Origin: PALSA-894 sp034669145
GTDB taxonomy: Bacteria; Pseudomonadota; Alphaproteobacteria; Rhizobiales; Xanthobacteraceae
Length of the DNA: 64,000 bases
NCBI GenBank assembly: GCA_034669145.1
Contig: JAXDNY010000009.1
Coordinates: 1-64,000, forward strand
Direction: 5' to 3'
Under the pieces are notes generated by a model, which was not told the DNA's origin, did not search any database, and was given only the letters and a program-made list of their open reading frames with translations. The translations under genes were made by a program, and so were the position numbers. Below are positions 48,965 to 57,889 of the stretch, piece after piece (positions within the stretch are counted from its first letter, which is position 1; every line of letters begins with the position of its first letter).

Positions 48965-50322
48965 CCGCGCAGCCCTTTCAAATCGATGCGCCCATCATAA
49001 AGCGATTTTGCCATGCCGAGCGCACCTTTCGTGCGCGCGTCATCCCACCCGCCATGACGGCAATTGAGCGCGAACTTGTCGTCGATGTCCTGACGCGTCA
49101 GCGGCTCTTTCGCGCCGCCGCGGAAATGCGGCTGGCGCTCCTCGACCACGCTGCCGTCGGCCAGCGTCGCGCGGATGTGGCCGGTGAATTCGTTCGGATA
49201 CGGATTCTGCGGGTCGATGCGGTAGCGAACCTTCGCGGCGACCGCGAGCACCGCCGGGTTCTTCACGGCCGCGTCGGTGAAATCGCCCAAGCCCACATTG
49301 CCGCGCACCAGCGCGGTCGCAATGCAATGTGGCTGCGAGAATTTTCCCGCATAGCCGTTCGCGGGCTTCTGCTTCGCCGCAAGCGGCTCCCATAGCCGAT
49401 GCACCGTTCCCTCGCCGACGTTACAGACGATCTCGGCGATATCCTCCGGCTTGATGCCGCGTGCAGCCAGCCGCCGCGCGCAATCGATGTAGGGATGCGT
49501 CATCGTCCCGCACGGGTAAGGCTTGAAGGCGAGCGTCTCGGTCACCCAGCGCGTGCCGAAGTCGCCGAGAAGGGCATCGTAATTGCCGTCGATCTTGTGG
49601 GCGAAGCCGTGGAACAGCCCGTGCGTGCCTTCGAACACCGTGCGCGGACCGGAAAAGCCCGCGCGCGCCATCAGCGCCGCGCGCAGCCCGGATTGAGCCG
49701 CCCAGCCAGCGTGCATGCGCTTGGTCCAGGCGCCTTCGGCCAGATATTCGATAATGCCGCTCGCCATCGAGCCCGCGATGCCGAGCGCGTCGACGGTTTG
49801 CTTTTTGTCGAGCTTCAGCGCCGCCGCGACGCCCGCCGCCGCCCCCATCGCGCCGAACACGGCGGTCGGATGAAAGCCCACCTTGTGCACGGCTTTCGGC
49901 ACCACGAGGCTCAACCGGCACATGACTTCGACGCCGACCGCGATGCCACGCAACGCCGCCGCGCCGTCGGGATTGTGGCGCTCGCAGGCCGCGAGCACCG
50001 CCGGCACAACGACGGCGCCGGCATGCACCGGCCCGCCCTCGAAGGTATCGTCGAAATCCTCGCCGTGCGCGGCCGTGCCGTTGACCAGCGCGGCGCCGGC
50101 CGCGCTCAGGGTGCGCGCGTGGCCGATCGCTGTGCATGGGCCGTCGTCATCGCAGCCGGCGAGCGTTGCGTGCACGTAATCCTCGTTGCGTGCCGTGACG
50201 CAAAGGCCGATCACGTCCACGGCGAGATCGATGCATTTCTCACGGACAGCCGGGGGGATTTCGAGCGCGCCGATCCGCTTGGCGAGATGCTCGGCAACCG
50301 CGATATCGGGGAGCGCGCTCAT
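48961..50322 (-). CDS. MmgE/PrpD family dehydratase/isomerase
   Basis: A 453-residue member of the 2-methylcitrate dehydratase/aconitate decarboxylase superfamily. Signature stretches include NGTAAHGEDFDDTFEGGPVHAGAVVVPA near residues 80-107, VGFHPTAVFGAMGAAAGVAAAL and KPYPCGTMTHPYIDCA. It would dehydrate, decarboxylate or isomerise a tricarboxylate-like or alpha-hydroxy acid. It overlaps the ABC permease stop/start by four bases (ATGA) upstream and the SDR downstream, so it acts on what the transporter brings in. Family members of this sort next to transporters have no fixed substrate. Confidence 0.92.
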   Translation of the reverse strand: MSALPDIAVAEHLAKRIGALEIPPAVREKCIDLAVDVIGLCVTARNEDYVHATLAGCDDDGPCTAIGHARTLSAAGAALVNGTAAHGEDFDDTFEGGPVHAGAVVVPAVLAACERHNPDGAAALRGIAVGVEVMCRLSLVVPKAVHKVGFHPTAVFGAMGAAAGVAAALKLDKKQTVDALGIAGSMASGIIEYLAEGAWTKRMHAGWAAQSGLRAALMARAGFSGPRTVFEGTHGLFHGFAHKIDGNYDALLGDFGTRWVTETLAFKPYPCGTMTHPYIDCARRLAARGIKPEDIAEIVCNVGEGTVHRLWEPLAAKQKPANGYAGKFSQPHCIATALVRGNVGLGDFTDAAVKNPAVLAVAAKVRYRIDPQNPYPNEFTGHIRATLADGSVVEERQPHFRGGAKEPLTRQDIDDKFALNCRHGGWDDARTKGALGMAKSLYDGRIDLKGLRG

Positions 50323-52034
50323 GTGTTGCGCAGCCTCACGCCGCCGCCGAAGCCGGGCACGCGGTTGACGGCGATCACCACCGCGAACGTGACAATCAGC
50401 ATGATGAGGCCGAGCACCGCGATGGCGCCGAGGTCGCCCGATTCATTGAGGTCGAAGATCAGCACCGAGATCACTTTCGTTTCCGATGTGAACAGCATGA
50501 TGGCGGCGGACAGCTCGCGGATCACGCCGACGAAGATGAAGCACCAGGTGGCGATCACGCTGGTGCGCAGCAGCGGCGCCGTGATGTGCCCGAGCGCCTG
50601 CAGCCGCGTCGCGCCGAGGATGCGGCTTGCTTCTTCGAGGTCCACGCTCACGCTGCGGAACGCGGATTGAAGCTGCTGGTAGGCGGCGGGCAACGCGATG
50701 GTGACGAACGCGATGAGCAAAATCCACAGCGTGCCGTAGAGCACGAAGGGCGGGCGGGTGTAGCTGAGAAACAGCCCGACGCCGAGCACGATGCCGGGCA
50801 CGGCCACGGGCGCGGTCGCGAGGAACGCGAGCGCGCGCCAGCCCGATATTGCCTTGCGCGCCGTGATGTAGGAGATCACGACGGCGATCAGCGTGCCGAT
50901 GGTGGCGGAGACAAACCCGAGGATGAACGTGTTCTGGAACGCGAGTTTGGTGGCGGAGAGTTCGAAGAATACGAAATTGATATTGTGCAGCGTGATGTTG
51001 CTGAATGAGACGAGCTGCGAGGCGACACGCGAGAACGCCGCGTTGAGCAGCGCGCCGTACGGCAGGAACACCGGGTTCATCAATACGAGGAACGCGCCTG
51101 CGAGCGCCACCCATTTCCAGCCGCCGAGTTTCACCAGCCGCGGATCGCTCTGCCGCCCGCCGACCAGCGCGTAGCCGCGCCGGCCCAGTATCATGTGCTC
51201 GGCGCGCAGCAGCATGACGGTGAGCACGAGCAGCGGCAGCGAGGCGGCGGCGGCAAGCTCGGGCTTGGGCGGATACTGGAACAGGCTCCAGATTTTCGTC
51301 GTCATGGTGTGGAAGCCGGCGGGCAGCGCCAGGATCGCGGGCGAACCGAACAGCGTCATCGCCTGCAGGAACGCCACCAGTGCGCCCGCCAGCACCGCGG
51401 GCAGCGCAAGCGGGATGGTCACGCGCCGCGCCGTCACCCACATGCGGCCGCCGAGAATGGAGGAAGCGTCCTCCAGATCGCCCGGAATGCGGTCGAGTGC
51501 GTTTGCCACCAGCACGAACACGTAGGGGAACGTGTAGCAGGAGATGACGAAGATCAGCCCGCCGAGCGAGTAGATGTCGAACAGCGGCTCGGCCGCCGGA
51601 TCGCCGATGGCGCTGCGGTACAATTGGTTGAGCAGGCCGGAGTTCGGCGCGGCGAGCAGCTCCCACGCGATGGCGCCGAGGAACGGGGGCGTGACGAAAG
51701 AGGCCGTCACCAGCGCGCGGATCGTGCGGCGCAGCGGCATGTCGGTGCGTGCGACCAGCCAACCCATCGGCGCCGCGACCACGCAGCAGATGATGGCGGA
51801 GGAGGTCGCGAGGATGACGGTGGTGATAAGCGGGCCGGTGAAGGTGGGGTCGGTGACGAGCAGCGCGAAGTTGCCGAGCGTGAAGCCACCCGCCTTGTCG
51901 ACGAAACTGTAATAGACGAGCCACGACATCGGCAGCACGATCAGCGCGCACAGGATGGCGGCGAATGCGATCAGGATCGGCCAGGAGAGGTCGAAGCGCG
52001 TGCGGCGTTTAGCGGGTGCAAGAGCGAGGGTCAC
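50319..52034 (-). CDS. Fused ABC transporter permease, iron(III)/thiamine type (FbpB/ThiP-like)
   Basis: A 571-residue permease with two BPD_transp_1 domains in one chain, about twelve membrane helices in all. Both cytoplasmic coupling loops are visible: IPGDLEDASSILGGRMWVTARRVTIPLALP in the first half and VSVDLEEASRILGATRLQALGHITAPLL in the second. It works with the binding protein at 52231 and the ATPase at 53330 as an FbpABC/PotABC-type importer. The GTG start at 52034 lies about 25 bases downstream of a twin palindrome, which separates it from the binding-protein gene. The stop overlaps the MmgE/PrpD start. Confidence 0.94.
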   Translation of the reverse strand: MTLALAPAKRRTRFDLSWPILIAFAAILCALIVLPMSWLVYYSFVDKAGGFTLGNFALLVTDPTFTGPLITTVILATSSAIICCVVAAPMGWLVARTDMPLRRTIRALVTASFVTPPFLGAIAWELLAAPNSGLLNQLYRSAIGDPAAEPLFDIYSLGGLIFVISCYTFPYVFVLVANALDRIPGDLEDASSILGGRMWVTARRVTIPLALPAVLAGALVAFLQAMTLFGSPAILALPAGFHTMTTKIWSLFQYPPKPELAAAASLPLLVLTVMLLRAEHMILGRRGYALVGGRQSDPRLVKLGGWKWVALAGAFLVLMNPVFLPYGALLNAAFSRVASQLVSFSNITLHNINFVFFELSATKLAFQNTFILGFVSATIGTLIAVVISYITARKAISGWRALAFLATAPVAVPGIVLGVGLFLSYTRPPFVLYGTLWILLIAFVTIALPAAYQQLQSAFRSVSVDLEEASRILGATRLQALGHITAPLLRTSVIATWCFIFVGVIRELSAAIMLFTSETKVISVLIFDLNESGDLGAIAVLGLIMLIVTFAVVIAVNRVPGFGGGVRLRNT

Positions 52035-52057
52035 TTTTCTCTCCCCGCGCTCGATAC

Positions 52058-52179
52058 ACCCTCTCCCCTTGAGGGAGAGGGTCGCGCCGAAGGCGCGGGG
52101 TGAGGGGGTCGATCGAATTTAAAGAGACCCCTCACCCGGCTCGCTTCGCTCGCCACCCTCTCCCTCAAGGGGAGAGGGT
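52058..52179. repeat. Empty twin palindrome of the DUF559-element-1 repeat family
   Basis: Inverted copies ACCCTCTCCCCTTGAGGGAG...GGTGAGGGGG (52058-52108) and ACCCCTCACCC...GGGGAGAGGGT (52127-52179) with only 18 bases between them. Sequence and orientation match the ends of the element at 18148-18632, but no DUF559 gene is present. The central hairpins differ (GCCGAAGGC versus CTCGCTTCGCTCG). Confidence 0.92.
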
Positions 52180-52230
52180 TACAGCGGAGTTCGCGGCGGC
52201 CGAGCGGCTCATCGAAAATCAAGGCGCGCA

Positions 52231-53292
52231 TCACACCCTGAAAATCTTCGTATACCGCGCCTTGATCTCCTCGCTCATCTTCTCCACGGCGGCCGCGTCG
52301 TCCTTCATCAGCTTGATCTCTGACAACGACTTGCGGCCGGGCTTCTCCTTGGCGAGCGCGTGCGCCGAGTGCATGCCGCCGACATCGATGATCAGTTGCT
52401 GGCACTCGGGCGAAAACGAGAAGCTCTGGAACAGCCGCGCCGCGTTCGGGTTCGGCGCATTCTTGAAGATCGCGTTGGGGCCGACGATCAGCGGCGTGCC
52501 TTCGGTCGCATAGACCGGCTCGACCGGATTGCCGGCCTCCTTCTGTTGCAGCACCAGGTATTCGGTGCCGTCCGCCATGATCGCCCGCTCGCCGAGCGAG
52601 AGCTTCTTCGGCGGATCGGAGGCCGACTGAAGCTGCATGACGCGCTGCTTGGCGAGCTTCTCGAAATACTCCCAGCCGAGATCGCGCGACATCTGATAGG
52701 TCGCGGTCAGGATGGTGCCGCTGTAACCGGGATGCGCCTTCATGATCTTGCCTGCCCATTTCGGATCGAGCAGGTCGGCGAAACTCTTCGGCGCGTCCTC
52801 GCGCTTCACCAGGTTGGTGTTGTAGGCGATCACGCTGAGCGTGACGCGGAAGCTCGCGAACTGGCCGTCCGGGTCCTTGTGGTCGGCGGGGTAATGCTTG
52901 GCGACATCCTCCGGCACGTAGGGCGCGAGCCAGCCGTCGCGCTTCCACACGATCATGTGCGCGGCGTCCGAGGAGTTGACCACGTCGACCGCGTAGATCT
53001 TGCTCGAATATTCCTGCCCGATGCGCTGGAACACGCGCTCGGCGCCGGAGCGCTCCACGCGCACCGAGATGCCTGGATACTTCGCCTCGAAGGCCTTGCC
53101 GACCTTCTCGGACAGCGGCAGGTCGACCGAGGTGTACCAGACGACCTTGCCTTCCTTCTTCGCCGCTTCGATCAGCGCGGGCGTGACCGGCTCGGCGCCC
53201 GGCGCCTGCGCGCGCGAAGGCGATGCGAACACGGTGGTCGCCGCGAGCGCGGTCGTGCCTTGCAGGAGTTTGCGCCGGGACAGGTTGGGCAT
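52231..53292 (-). CDS. ABC transporter extracellular substrate-binding protein, family 1 (iron/thiamine/2-aminoethylphosphonate type)
   Basis: A 353-residue periplasmic protein with a twin-arginine-like signal (MPNLSRRKLLQGTTALAATTVFASPSRAQ). The mature start EAAKKEGKVVWYTSVDLPLSEKVGKAFEAKYPGISV is typical of FbpA/ThiB/AfuA-class proteins. The two-tyrosine iron site of FbpA is not obvious, and the ligand could be an organic acid, a phosphonate or ferric complex. It is 39 bases after the ATPase gene and before the fused permease in one operon, ending in MmgE/PrpD and SDR genes, which favours an organic ligand. Confidence 0.92.
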   Translation of the reverse strand: MPNLSRRKLLQGTTALAATTVFASPSRAQAPGAEPVTPALIEAAKKEGKVVWYTSVDLPLSEKVGKAFEAKYPGISVRVERSGAERVFQRIGQEYSSKIYAVDVVNSSDAAHMIVWKRDGWLAPYVPEDVAKHYPADHKDPDGQFASFRVTLSVIAYNTNLVKREDAPKSFADLLDPKWAGKIMKAHPGYSGTILTATYQMSRDLGWEYFEKLAKQRVMQLQSASDPPKKLSLGERAIMADGTEYLVLQQKEAGNPVEPVYATEGTPLIVGPNAIFKNAPNPNAARLFQSFSFSPECQQLIIDVGGMHSAHALAKEKPGRKSLSEIKLMKDDAAAVEKMSEEIKARYTKIFRV

Positions 53293-53329
53293 CGTTGTCT
53301 CCCTCTCGTCGTTTCTTGTCGCGCCTGCG

Positions 53330-54394
53330 TTATCCTATCAGCACGCGGCAGCGCTGCGGCGGCAGATGCAGCCAGACCTTGTCGCCCTGCGGGACGCTCT
53401 GTTCCGCCGATGTGACCACGCGCATCTGCGCGCCGTCGGCAAGCTCGACCATATAGTCGCGGCTGTTGCCGAGGAAGACGTGGCGCACGACCGTCGCCGG
53501 AACGGCATTCGGCGCGCCCGGCGCTGGCTGGCCGGATGAGAGCGTGATCTCGTGCTGGCGCACCGAAATCGCGGTCGGGCTGCCGGCCTTCAGCGGATCG
53601 CCGGTGCAGCGCAGCGCCACGCCCGCAACCTCGATATGGTCGGCATCGAGCGCCTTGCCCTTGAGGATATTGCTCGAACCGATGAAGCGCGCGACGAATT
53701 CCGAGCGCGGCCGGTCGTAGATCTCCTCCGGCGAGCCGGCCTGCTCGATCTTGCCGTGGTTCATGACAGCGATCAGGTCCGCGGTGGTCATCGCCTCGGA
53801 CTGATCGTGCGTGACGTAGACGGTGGTGTAGCGGTATTCGTCGTGCAACCGGCGCACCTCGAAGCGCATTTCCTCGCGCAGGTTCGCATCGAGGTTCGAC
53901 AGCGGCTCGTCGAGCAGCAGCGTCTCGGGCTCGACGATCAGCGCGCGAGCGAGCGCGACGCGCTGCTGCTGCCCGCCGGAAAGCTCGCCCGGATAGCGCT
54001 CGGCCAGCGCCTCCAGCTTGGTGGTGGCGAGAATCGCACGAACCTTCTGGGCGATCAGCGCTTTGTCGAGTTTGCGCAGCTTCAGCCCATAGGCGACGTT
54101 TTCCATCACGGTCATGTGCGGCCACAGCGCGTAGCTCTGGAAAATCATCGACATGTTGCGCTGTTCGGGCGGCAGCGTGCGCGCGACCGACGACACCACG
54201 CGGTCGCCGACCGCGATCTCGCCGGCCGACGGCTCGACGAAGCCCGCGATCAGCCGCAACGTCGTGGTCTTGCCGCAGCCGGACGGCCCGAGCAGGCACA
54301 CGAGCAGCCCGTGCTCGATGCGCAGCGAGATATCGTCGACGACCGCCAGATCACCATAGCGCTTGGTCAGCCCGCGCAATTCAACCGAAGCCAC
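53330..54394 (-). CDS. ABC transporter ATPase, PotA/FbpC type with TOBE domain
   Basis: A 354-residue ATPase. Walker A LLGPSGCGKTTTLR lies near residues 34-47, the Q-loop in MSMIFQSYALWPHM, the signature ELSGGQQQRVALARAL, Walker B LLLDEPLSNLDA and the His switch YVTHDQSEA. The C-terminal 110 residues form a TOBE-type regulatory domain (AISVRQHEITLSSG...NAVPATVVRHVFLGNSRDYMVEL). It is the first gene of the operon running down to the SDR at 48215. The length and motifs are standard. Confidence 0.95.
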   Translation of the reverse strand: MASVELRGLTKRYGDLAVVDDISLRIEHGLLVCLLGPSGCGKTTTLRLIAGFVEPSAGEIAVGDRVVSSVARTLPPEQRNMSMIFQSYALWPHMTVMENVAYGLKLRKLDKALIAQKVRAILATTKLEALAERYPGELSGGQQQRVALARALIVEPETLLLDEPLSNLDANLREEMRFEVRRLHDEYRYTTVYVTHDQSEAMTTADLIAVMNHGKIEQAGSPEEIYDRPRSEFVARFIGSSNILKGKALDADHIEVAGVALRCTGDPLKAGSPTAISVRQHEITLSSGQPAPGAPNAVPATVVRHVFLGNSRDYMVELADGAQMRVVTSAEQSVPQGDKVWLHLPPQRCRVLIG

Positions 54395-54442
54395 ATTCCC
54401 TCCGACCGGTTATCATTGTCCGGCTTGTTACGCCTTTTCCCT

Positions 54443-55555
54443 TTATTGCCTCAAACGCGCAAGCAACTTCGATTCCATCATCGCCTGCGCCGCGACTTCG
54501 TGTCCCGCCCCGTTCCAGTGATTGTCGTCGTGGAATTCGAAGCTCTCGCCCGTGCGGGCGTGGCGCGGAATGAAGCGCGTATCGAGGTCGATTGCCTCGT
54601 AGCCGAGCCCGGCGGCCTTTTCCATGAAGGCGCGGCGCATCAGGTCGAAGTAGGTCCCCGCCCCGTCGCGCGCGGCGTCGGCGGTACGGAAGCCGTCGAG
54701 GGTGAACAGCACGCGGTCCGGCGGCAGGCCGACACGTTCGGGAATATCGCGAAAAAAGGCATCGATCGCGGCGAGCGAATCCCGCACGCGCTTCTCATTG
54801 ACGGAAGCATCCGTGTTGCCGGCATAGCGCGGCGCGGCATTCGCCGGCTTGCCGAAGATCAGTTCGCCGAGCGGGCGGATGCCGAACAGATGGTTCTGAA
54901 CGCCGAGATTGATGATGACGTAGCGCGCGAGCGCGCTGTGGCGGGCAAGCGAGATCACCGTGCCTGCCTGATGCTCGTTGAGGCGCAGGCGCAACGCGCC
55001 GCCCGCGTCGGGCGCGTATTGCCAGAAGCCCGGACCCAGCCGGTAGGCGCTGAGACTCTCGTCGAAATCGTTCCCCACCACATTGATAACCACCGCGCGG
55101 GCGCCGTATTCCCGTACGGCGTGGCCCGCGTAGACGAGATATTGGCTGAGCGGCGCGCCGGACGCCGCGAAACTGTAGACGCGGAATTTATCCTTGAGCG
55201 CGGCCGCGAGCCTGCCCTGCAGCGATTCCGCGTATGGCACCATCTGGGCTTCGATGAACGAATCGCCGATGACGGCGATCAACGGCAGGCCGTCGCGCAC
55301 ATAGTCCTGATCGTTGACGAAGCCCGCATTGTTGACGCGGCCGCGCACCACGTTGTGGAAATTCCAGCCGAGCGAATTCGTGAATGGCCGGTCGGGGGTG
55401 AACCGCAGCACCGGATCGGCGGCCGTCACCGGCATGCTGCGCAGCCCGGTCGACACGGGCAGGAAGCGCATGACCAGTTCCGCCGCGAGCAGGCAGACGA
55501 CGATGCTCGCGAGCGACAGCAGCAGCGAGAGTAGAAGTTCTTTGCGCCGGCTCAT
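54443..55555 (-). CDS. Membrane-anchored SGNH/GDSL hydrolase family protein
   Basis: A 370-residue protein with one N-terminal transmembrane anchor (LLLSLLLSLASIVVCLLAAELVM) and a periplasmic SGNH domain. Block I is IAVIGDSFIEAQM (nucleophile Ser), the oxyanion Asn is in VVGNDFDES, and block V is DDNHWNGAGH (Asp/His). Such proteins are often acetyl-esterases or acetyltransferase partners in polysaccharide modification (AlgX/DltD-like); here there is no polysaccharide gene nearby. I start it at MSRRKELL (55555). A longer frame to 55606 would begin with residues (LDSRLRGNERI) encoded by a repeat and is unlikely. Confidence 0.85.
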   Translation of the reverse strand: MSRRKELLLSLLLSLASIVVCLLAAELVMRFLPVSTGLRSMPVTAADPVLRFTPDRPFTNSLGWNFHNVVRGRVNNAGFVNDQDYVRDGLPLIAVIGDSFIEAQMVPYAESLQGRLAAALKDKFRVYSFAASGAPLSQYLVYAGHAVREYGARAVVINVVGNDFDESLSAYRLGPGFWQYAPDAGGALRLRLNEHQAGTVISLARHSALARYVIINLGVQNHLFGIRPLGELIFGKPANAAPRYAGNTDASVNEKRVRDSLAAIDAFFRDIPERVGLPPDRVLFTLDGFRTADAARDGAGTYFDLMRRAFMEKAAGLGYEAIDLDTRFIPRHARTGESFEFHDDNHWNGAGHEVAAQAMMESKLLARLRQ

Positions 55556-55575
55556 CCGAGCGAGATCGATCCGCT

Positions 55576-55635
55576 CATTCCCGCGCAAGCGGGAATCCAG
55601 GGCCAAGAACTGGGTCCCCGCTTTCGCGGAGACGA
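55576..55635. repeat. Palindromic repeat, CATTCCCGCGCAAGCGGGAATCC family
   Basis: A CATTCCCGC-GCAA-GCGGGAATCC hairpin followed by TGGGTCCCCGCTTTCGCGGAGACGA. It lies between the SGNH hydrolase and crotonase genes on the minus strand. This type is widespread in bacteria. Confidence 0.8.
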
Positions 55636-55672
55636 GCAGAGAGGGCGGTGCCGGCGCATCAGACTGGAGCGG

Positions 55673-56473
55673 CTAGGTCCCGGTGAACACCGGCTTGCGC
55701 TTCTCCATGAAGGCGTCGCGGCCCTCAAGGTAGTCCTTGCTGCGGAAGCAGGTGTTGACCACGTCCTGCATGAGCTGGACGTCGCGCTTCGACTCGTCCT
55801 TGACCAGTTCGCCGACCACGGTCTTGAGCGCCTTGATGGTGAGCGGCGCGTTGCCGGCAATCGTCTCGGCGTATTTCTTGACGTAGCCCTCAAGCTCGGC
55901 GTTCGGCACCACGCGATTGATCAGGCCCATGGTCTTGGCCTCTTCGGCGCTGAACTGGCGCGCCGTGTAGAAGATTTCCTTGGTGAAGGACGGTCCGACC
56001 ACGTCCATCAGCCGCTTCACGCCCGAATGGCCATAACCGAGCCCGAGCTTGGCGGCCGGAACCGCGAAGGTGGAATTCTCGGTCGCGATGCGCAAGTCGC
56101 AGCACATCGCGATGCCCAAGCCACCACCGATGCAATAGCCGCGGATCATCGCGATGGTGGGCTTCGGGTAGGTGAACAGCGCGAGGCTCGCGGCCTCCGT
56201 GGTGGCGTTGTAGTGCGCCACCGCCTCCTCGTTGGAGCGCTCCGCGCCGAAGCGCGAAATGTCGGCTCCCGACACGAACGCTTTCTCGCCCGCTCCGGTG
56301 AGCACGACCACGCGCAGCGAATCGTCGCGCTTGAACTCCTCCATGATGCGGCCGGTCTCGGCCCACATGTCGAGCGACATCGCGTTGTGGCGCGCCGGAT
56401 TGTTGAACACCACGTAGCCGACGCCGCCCTCCTTGCGCGAGAGCACTTTGTCGGTCTGGGCCATTTCGTTCAT
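55673..56473 (-). CDS. Enoyl-CoA hydratase (crotonase family)
   Basis: A 266-residue crotonase: oxyanion-hole stretches EKAFVSGADISRFG and IRGYCIGGGLGIAMCCDLRIA, and the acid region AKLGLGYGHSGVKRLMDVVG. It probably hydrates or isomerises an enoyl-CoA. It starts 31 bases after the CaiB/BaiF CoA-transferase stop on the same strand, so a CoA-transferase/crotonase pair is likely, activating an acid and then transforming the thioester. The first ATG (56473) is used; a second Met four codons in (MAQTDK) is an alternative. Confidence 0.92.
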   Translation of the reverse strand: MNEMAQTDKVLSRKEGGVGYVVFNNPARHNAMSLDMWAETGRIMEEFKRDDSLRVVVLTGAGEKAFVSGADISRFGAERSNEEAVAHYNATTEAASLALFTYPKPTIAMIRGYCIGGGLGIAMCCDLRIATENSTFAVPAAKLGLGYGHSGVKRLMDVVGPSFTKEIFYTARQFSAEEAKTMGLINRVVPNAELEGYVKKYAETIAGNAPLTIKALKTVVGELVKDESKRDVQLMQDVVNTCFRSKDYLEGRDAFMEKRKPVFTGT

Positions 56474-56504
56474 GTCAGGTGCCTTCCATTCGCGCCACTA
56501 TAGC

Positions 56505-57701
56505 TCAAAGAGTCTTTTCGGCGCGCAATTTTCCGATCTCGTCTTTGCTGAAGCCGAACTCGGCCAGAATCTCGTCGGTGTGCTCGCCGAGCATCGGCGG
56601 CGGCGCCACGATATCGCTCGGGGTGCGCGACAGCGACACTGGCTGGCCGACCAGCCGGATGGTCTTCTGGCTCTGCGTGCGCACATCCTTGGCGATACCC
56701 AAGTGCTTCACCTGCTCGTCCGCGAAAGTCTGGTCGATCGAGTAAATCGGCCCGCACGGCACGCCGGTCTTGTTGAATTCGTCGACCCAGTAGGCGCTGG
56801 TATTCTTGACGGTTTCCTTTTCCATCAGCGCGTTGACGGCATCGCGGTTTTTCGAGCGCGCAGCGCCAGTCGCGTAATCCGGATGTTTTGCGACATCCTC
56901 CGGAATACCGAGCGTTTCGCACACCTTCTCCCACATCTTCTGCCCGGCGGCCGCGATGTTGATGTAGCCGTCGGAGGTCTTGAACACGCCGGTCGGAATC
57001 GAGGTCGGATGATTGTTGCCGGCCTGCGGCGGGACTTCGCCGCCCGTGAGCCAGCGCGTCGCCTGGAAATCGAGCATGAAGATCTGCGCCTGCAGCAGCG
57101 AGGTGTCGATCGCCTGACCCTTGCCCGAGGTTTCACGCTCCAGCAGCGCCACCATGATGCCCATGGCGGCGAACAGGCCGGCGGTCAGGTCCGCGACCGG
57201 AATGCCCACGCGCACCGGCCCCTGCCCCGGCAGGCCGGTGATCGACATCAGCCCGCCCATGCCTTGCGCGATCTGGTCGAAGCCCGGCCGGTTGGCGTAG
57301 GGACCGTCCTGCCCGAAGCCCGAGATGCTCGCGTAGATCAGCTTCGGGCTCACGGCGGAGAGCGCCGCATAATCGATGCCGAGGCGTTTCTTCACGTCGG
57401 GACGATAGTTCTCGACTACGACGTCAGCCTTCGCGGCCATCTTCTTGAGCACCGCGACGCCTTCGGGCGATTTCAGGTTCAGCGTGATCGAGCGCTTGTT
57501 GCGATGCAGGTTCTGGAAGTCGGACCCGTCGCGCGGGCCGCCCATGCCCTCGGCGTCCGCCATGTGCTCCGGCATCTCGATCTTGATGCAGTTCGCGCCC
57601 CAGTCCGCGAGCTGGCGCACGCAGGTCGGGCCGGCGCGCACGCGCGTAAGATCGAGCACGGTGAAGCGATTGAGCGCGGTCGAGGCGTTGGGGAAGGTCA
57701 T
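56505..57701 (-). CDS. CaiB/BaiF family (class III) CoA-transferase
   Basis: A 398-residue class-III CoA-transferase. The N-terminal FTVLDLTRVRAGPTCVRQLADWGA, SDFQNLHRNKRSITLNL and SGFGQDGPYANRPGFDQIAQGMGGLMSITG are diagnostic; the Asp in RPGFDQIAQ is the catalytic residue that forms the acyl anhydride. It transfers CoA between carboxylic acids such as formyl, succinyl or aryl acids. The ATG at 57701 is preferred over 57734 because it gives the normal N-terminus. Upstream lies a palindromic repeat cluster bordering the DUF4209 gene. Confidence 0.94.
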   Translation of the reverse strand: MTFPNASTALNRFTVLDLTRVRAGPTCVRQLADWGANCIKIEMPEHMADAEGMGGPRDGSDFQNLHRNKRSITLNLKSPEGVAVLKKMAAKADVVVENYRPDVKKRLGIDYAALSAVSPKLIYASISGFGQDGPYANRPGFDQIAQGMGGLMSITGLPGQGPVRVGIPVADLTAGLFAAMGIMVALLERETSGKGQAIDTSLLQAQIFMLDFQATRWLTGGEVPPQAGNNHPTSIPTGVFKTSDGYINIAAAGQKMWEKVCETLGIPEDVAKHPDYATGAARSKNRDAVNALMEKETVKNTSAYWVDEFNKTGVPCGPIYSIDQTFADEQVKHLGIAKDVRTQSQKTIRLVGQPVSLSRTPSDIVAPPPMLGEHTDEILAEFGFSKDEIGKLRAEKTL

Positions 57702-57774
57702 GCGAAGTTCCAGGCGGTGTTGGGGGCCAGACAATCCCCGAAATCGCCCCCCTTTGTCTACCGCTCTCTCGTAG

Positions 57775-57889
57775 CCCTCACCCTGAGGAGCCCGCCGATG
57801 CGCTTACGAAGGCGGGCGTCTCGAAGGGCGAGGGCGTGAGCGCCAGTGGCCATGGTTCGAGACGCAGCGCTGCGCGCGGCTCCTCACAC
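57775..57889. repeat. Twin palindrome, CCTCACCCTGAGGAG family, diverged
   Basis: Facing copies of the CCTCATCCTGAGGAG family with sequence drift in the right copy (CTCCTCACACTC). It borders the DUF4209 gene, whose TGA stop is at its edge. Confidence 0.75.
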
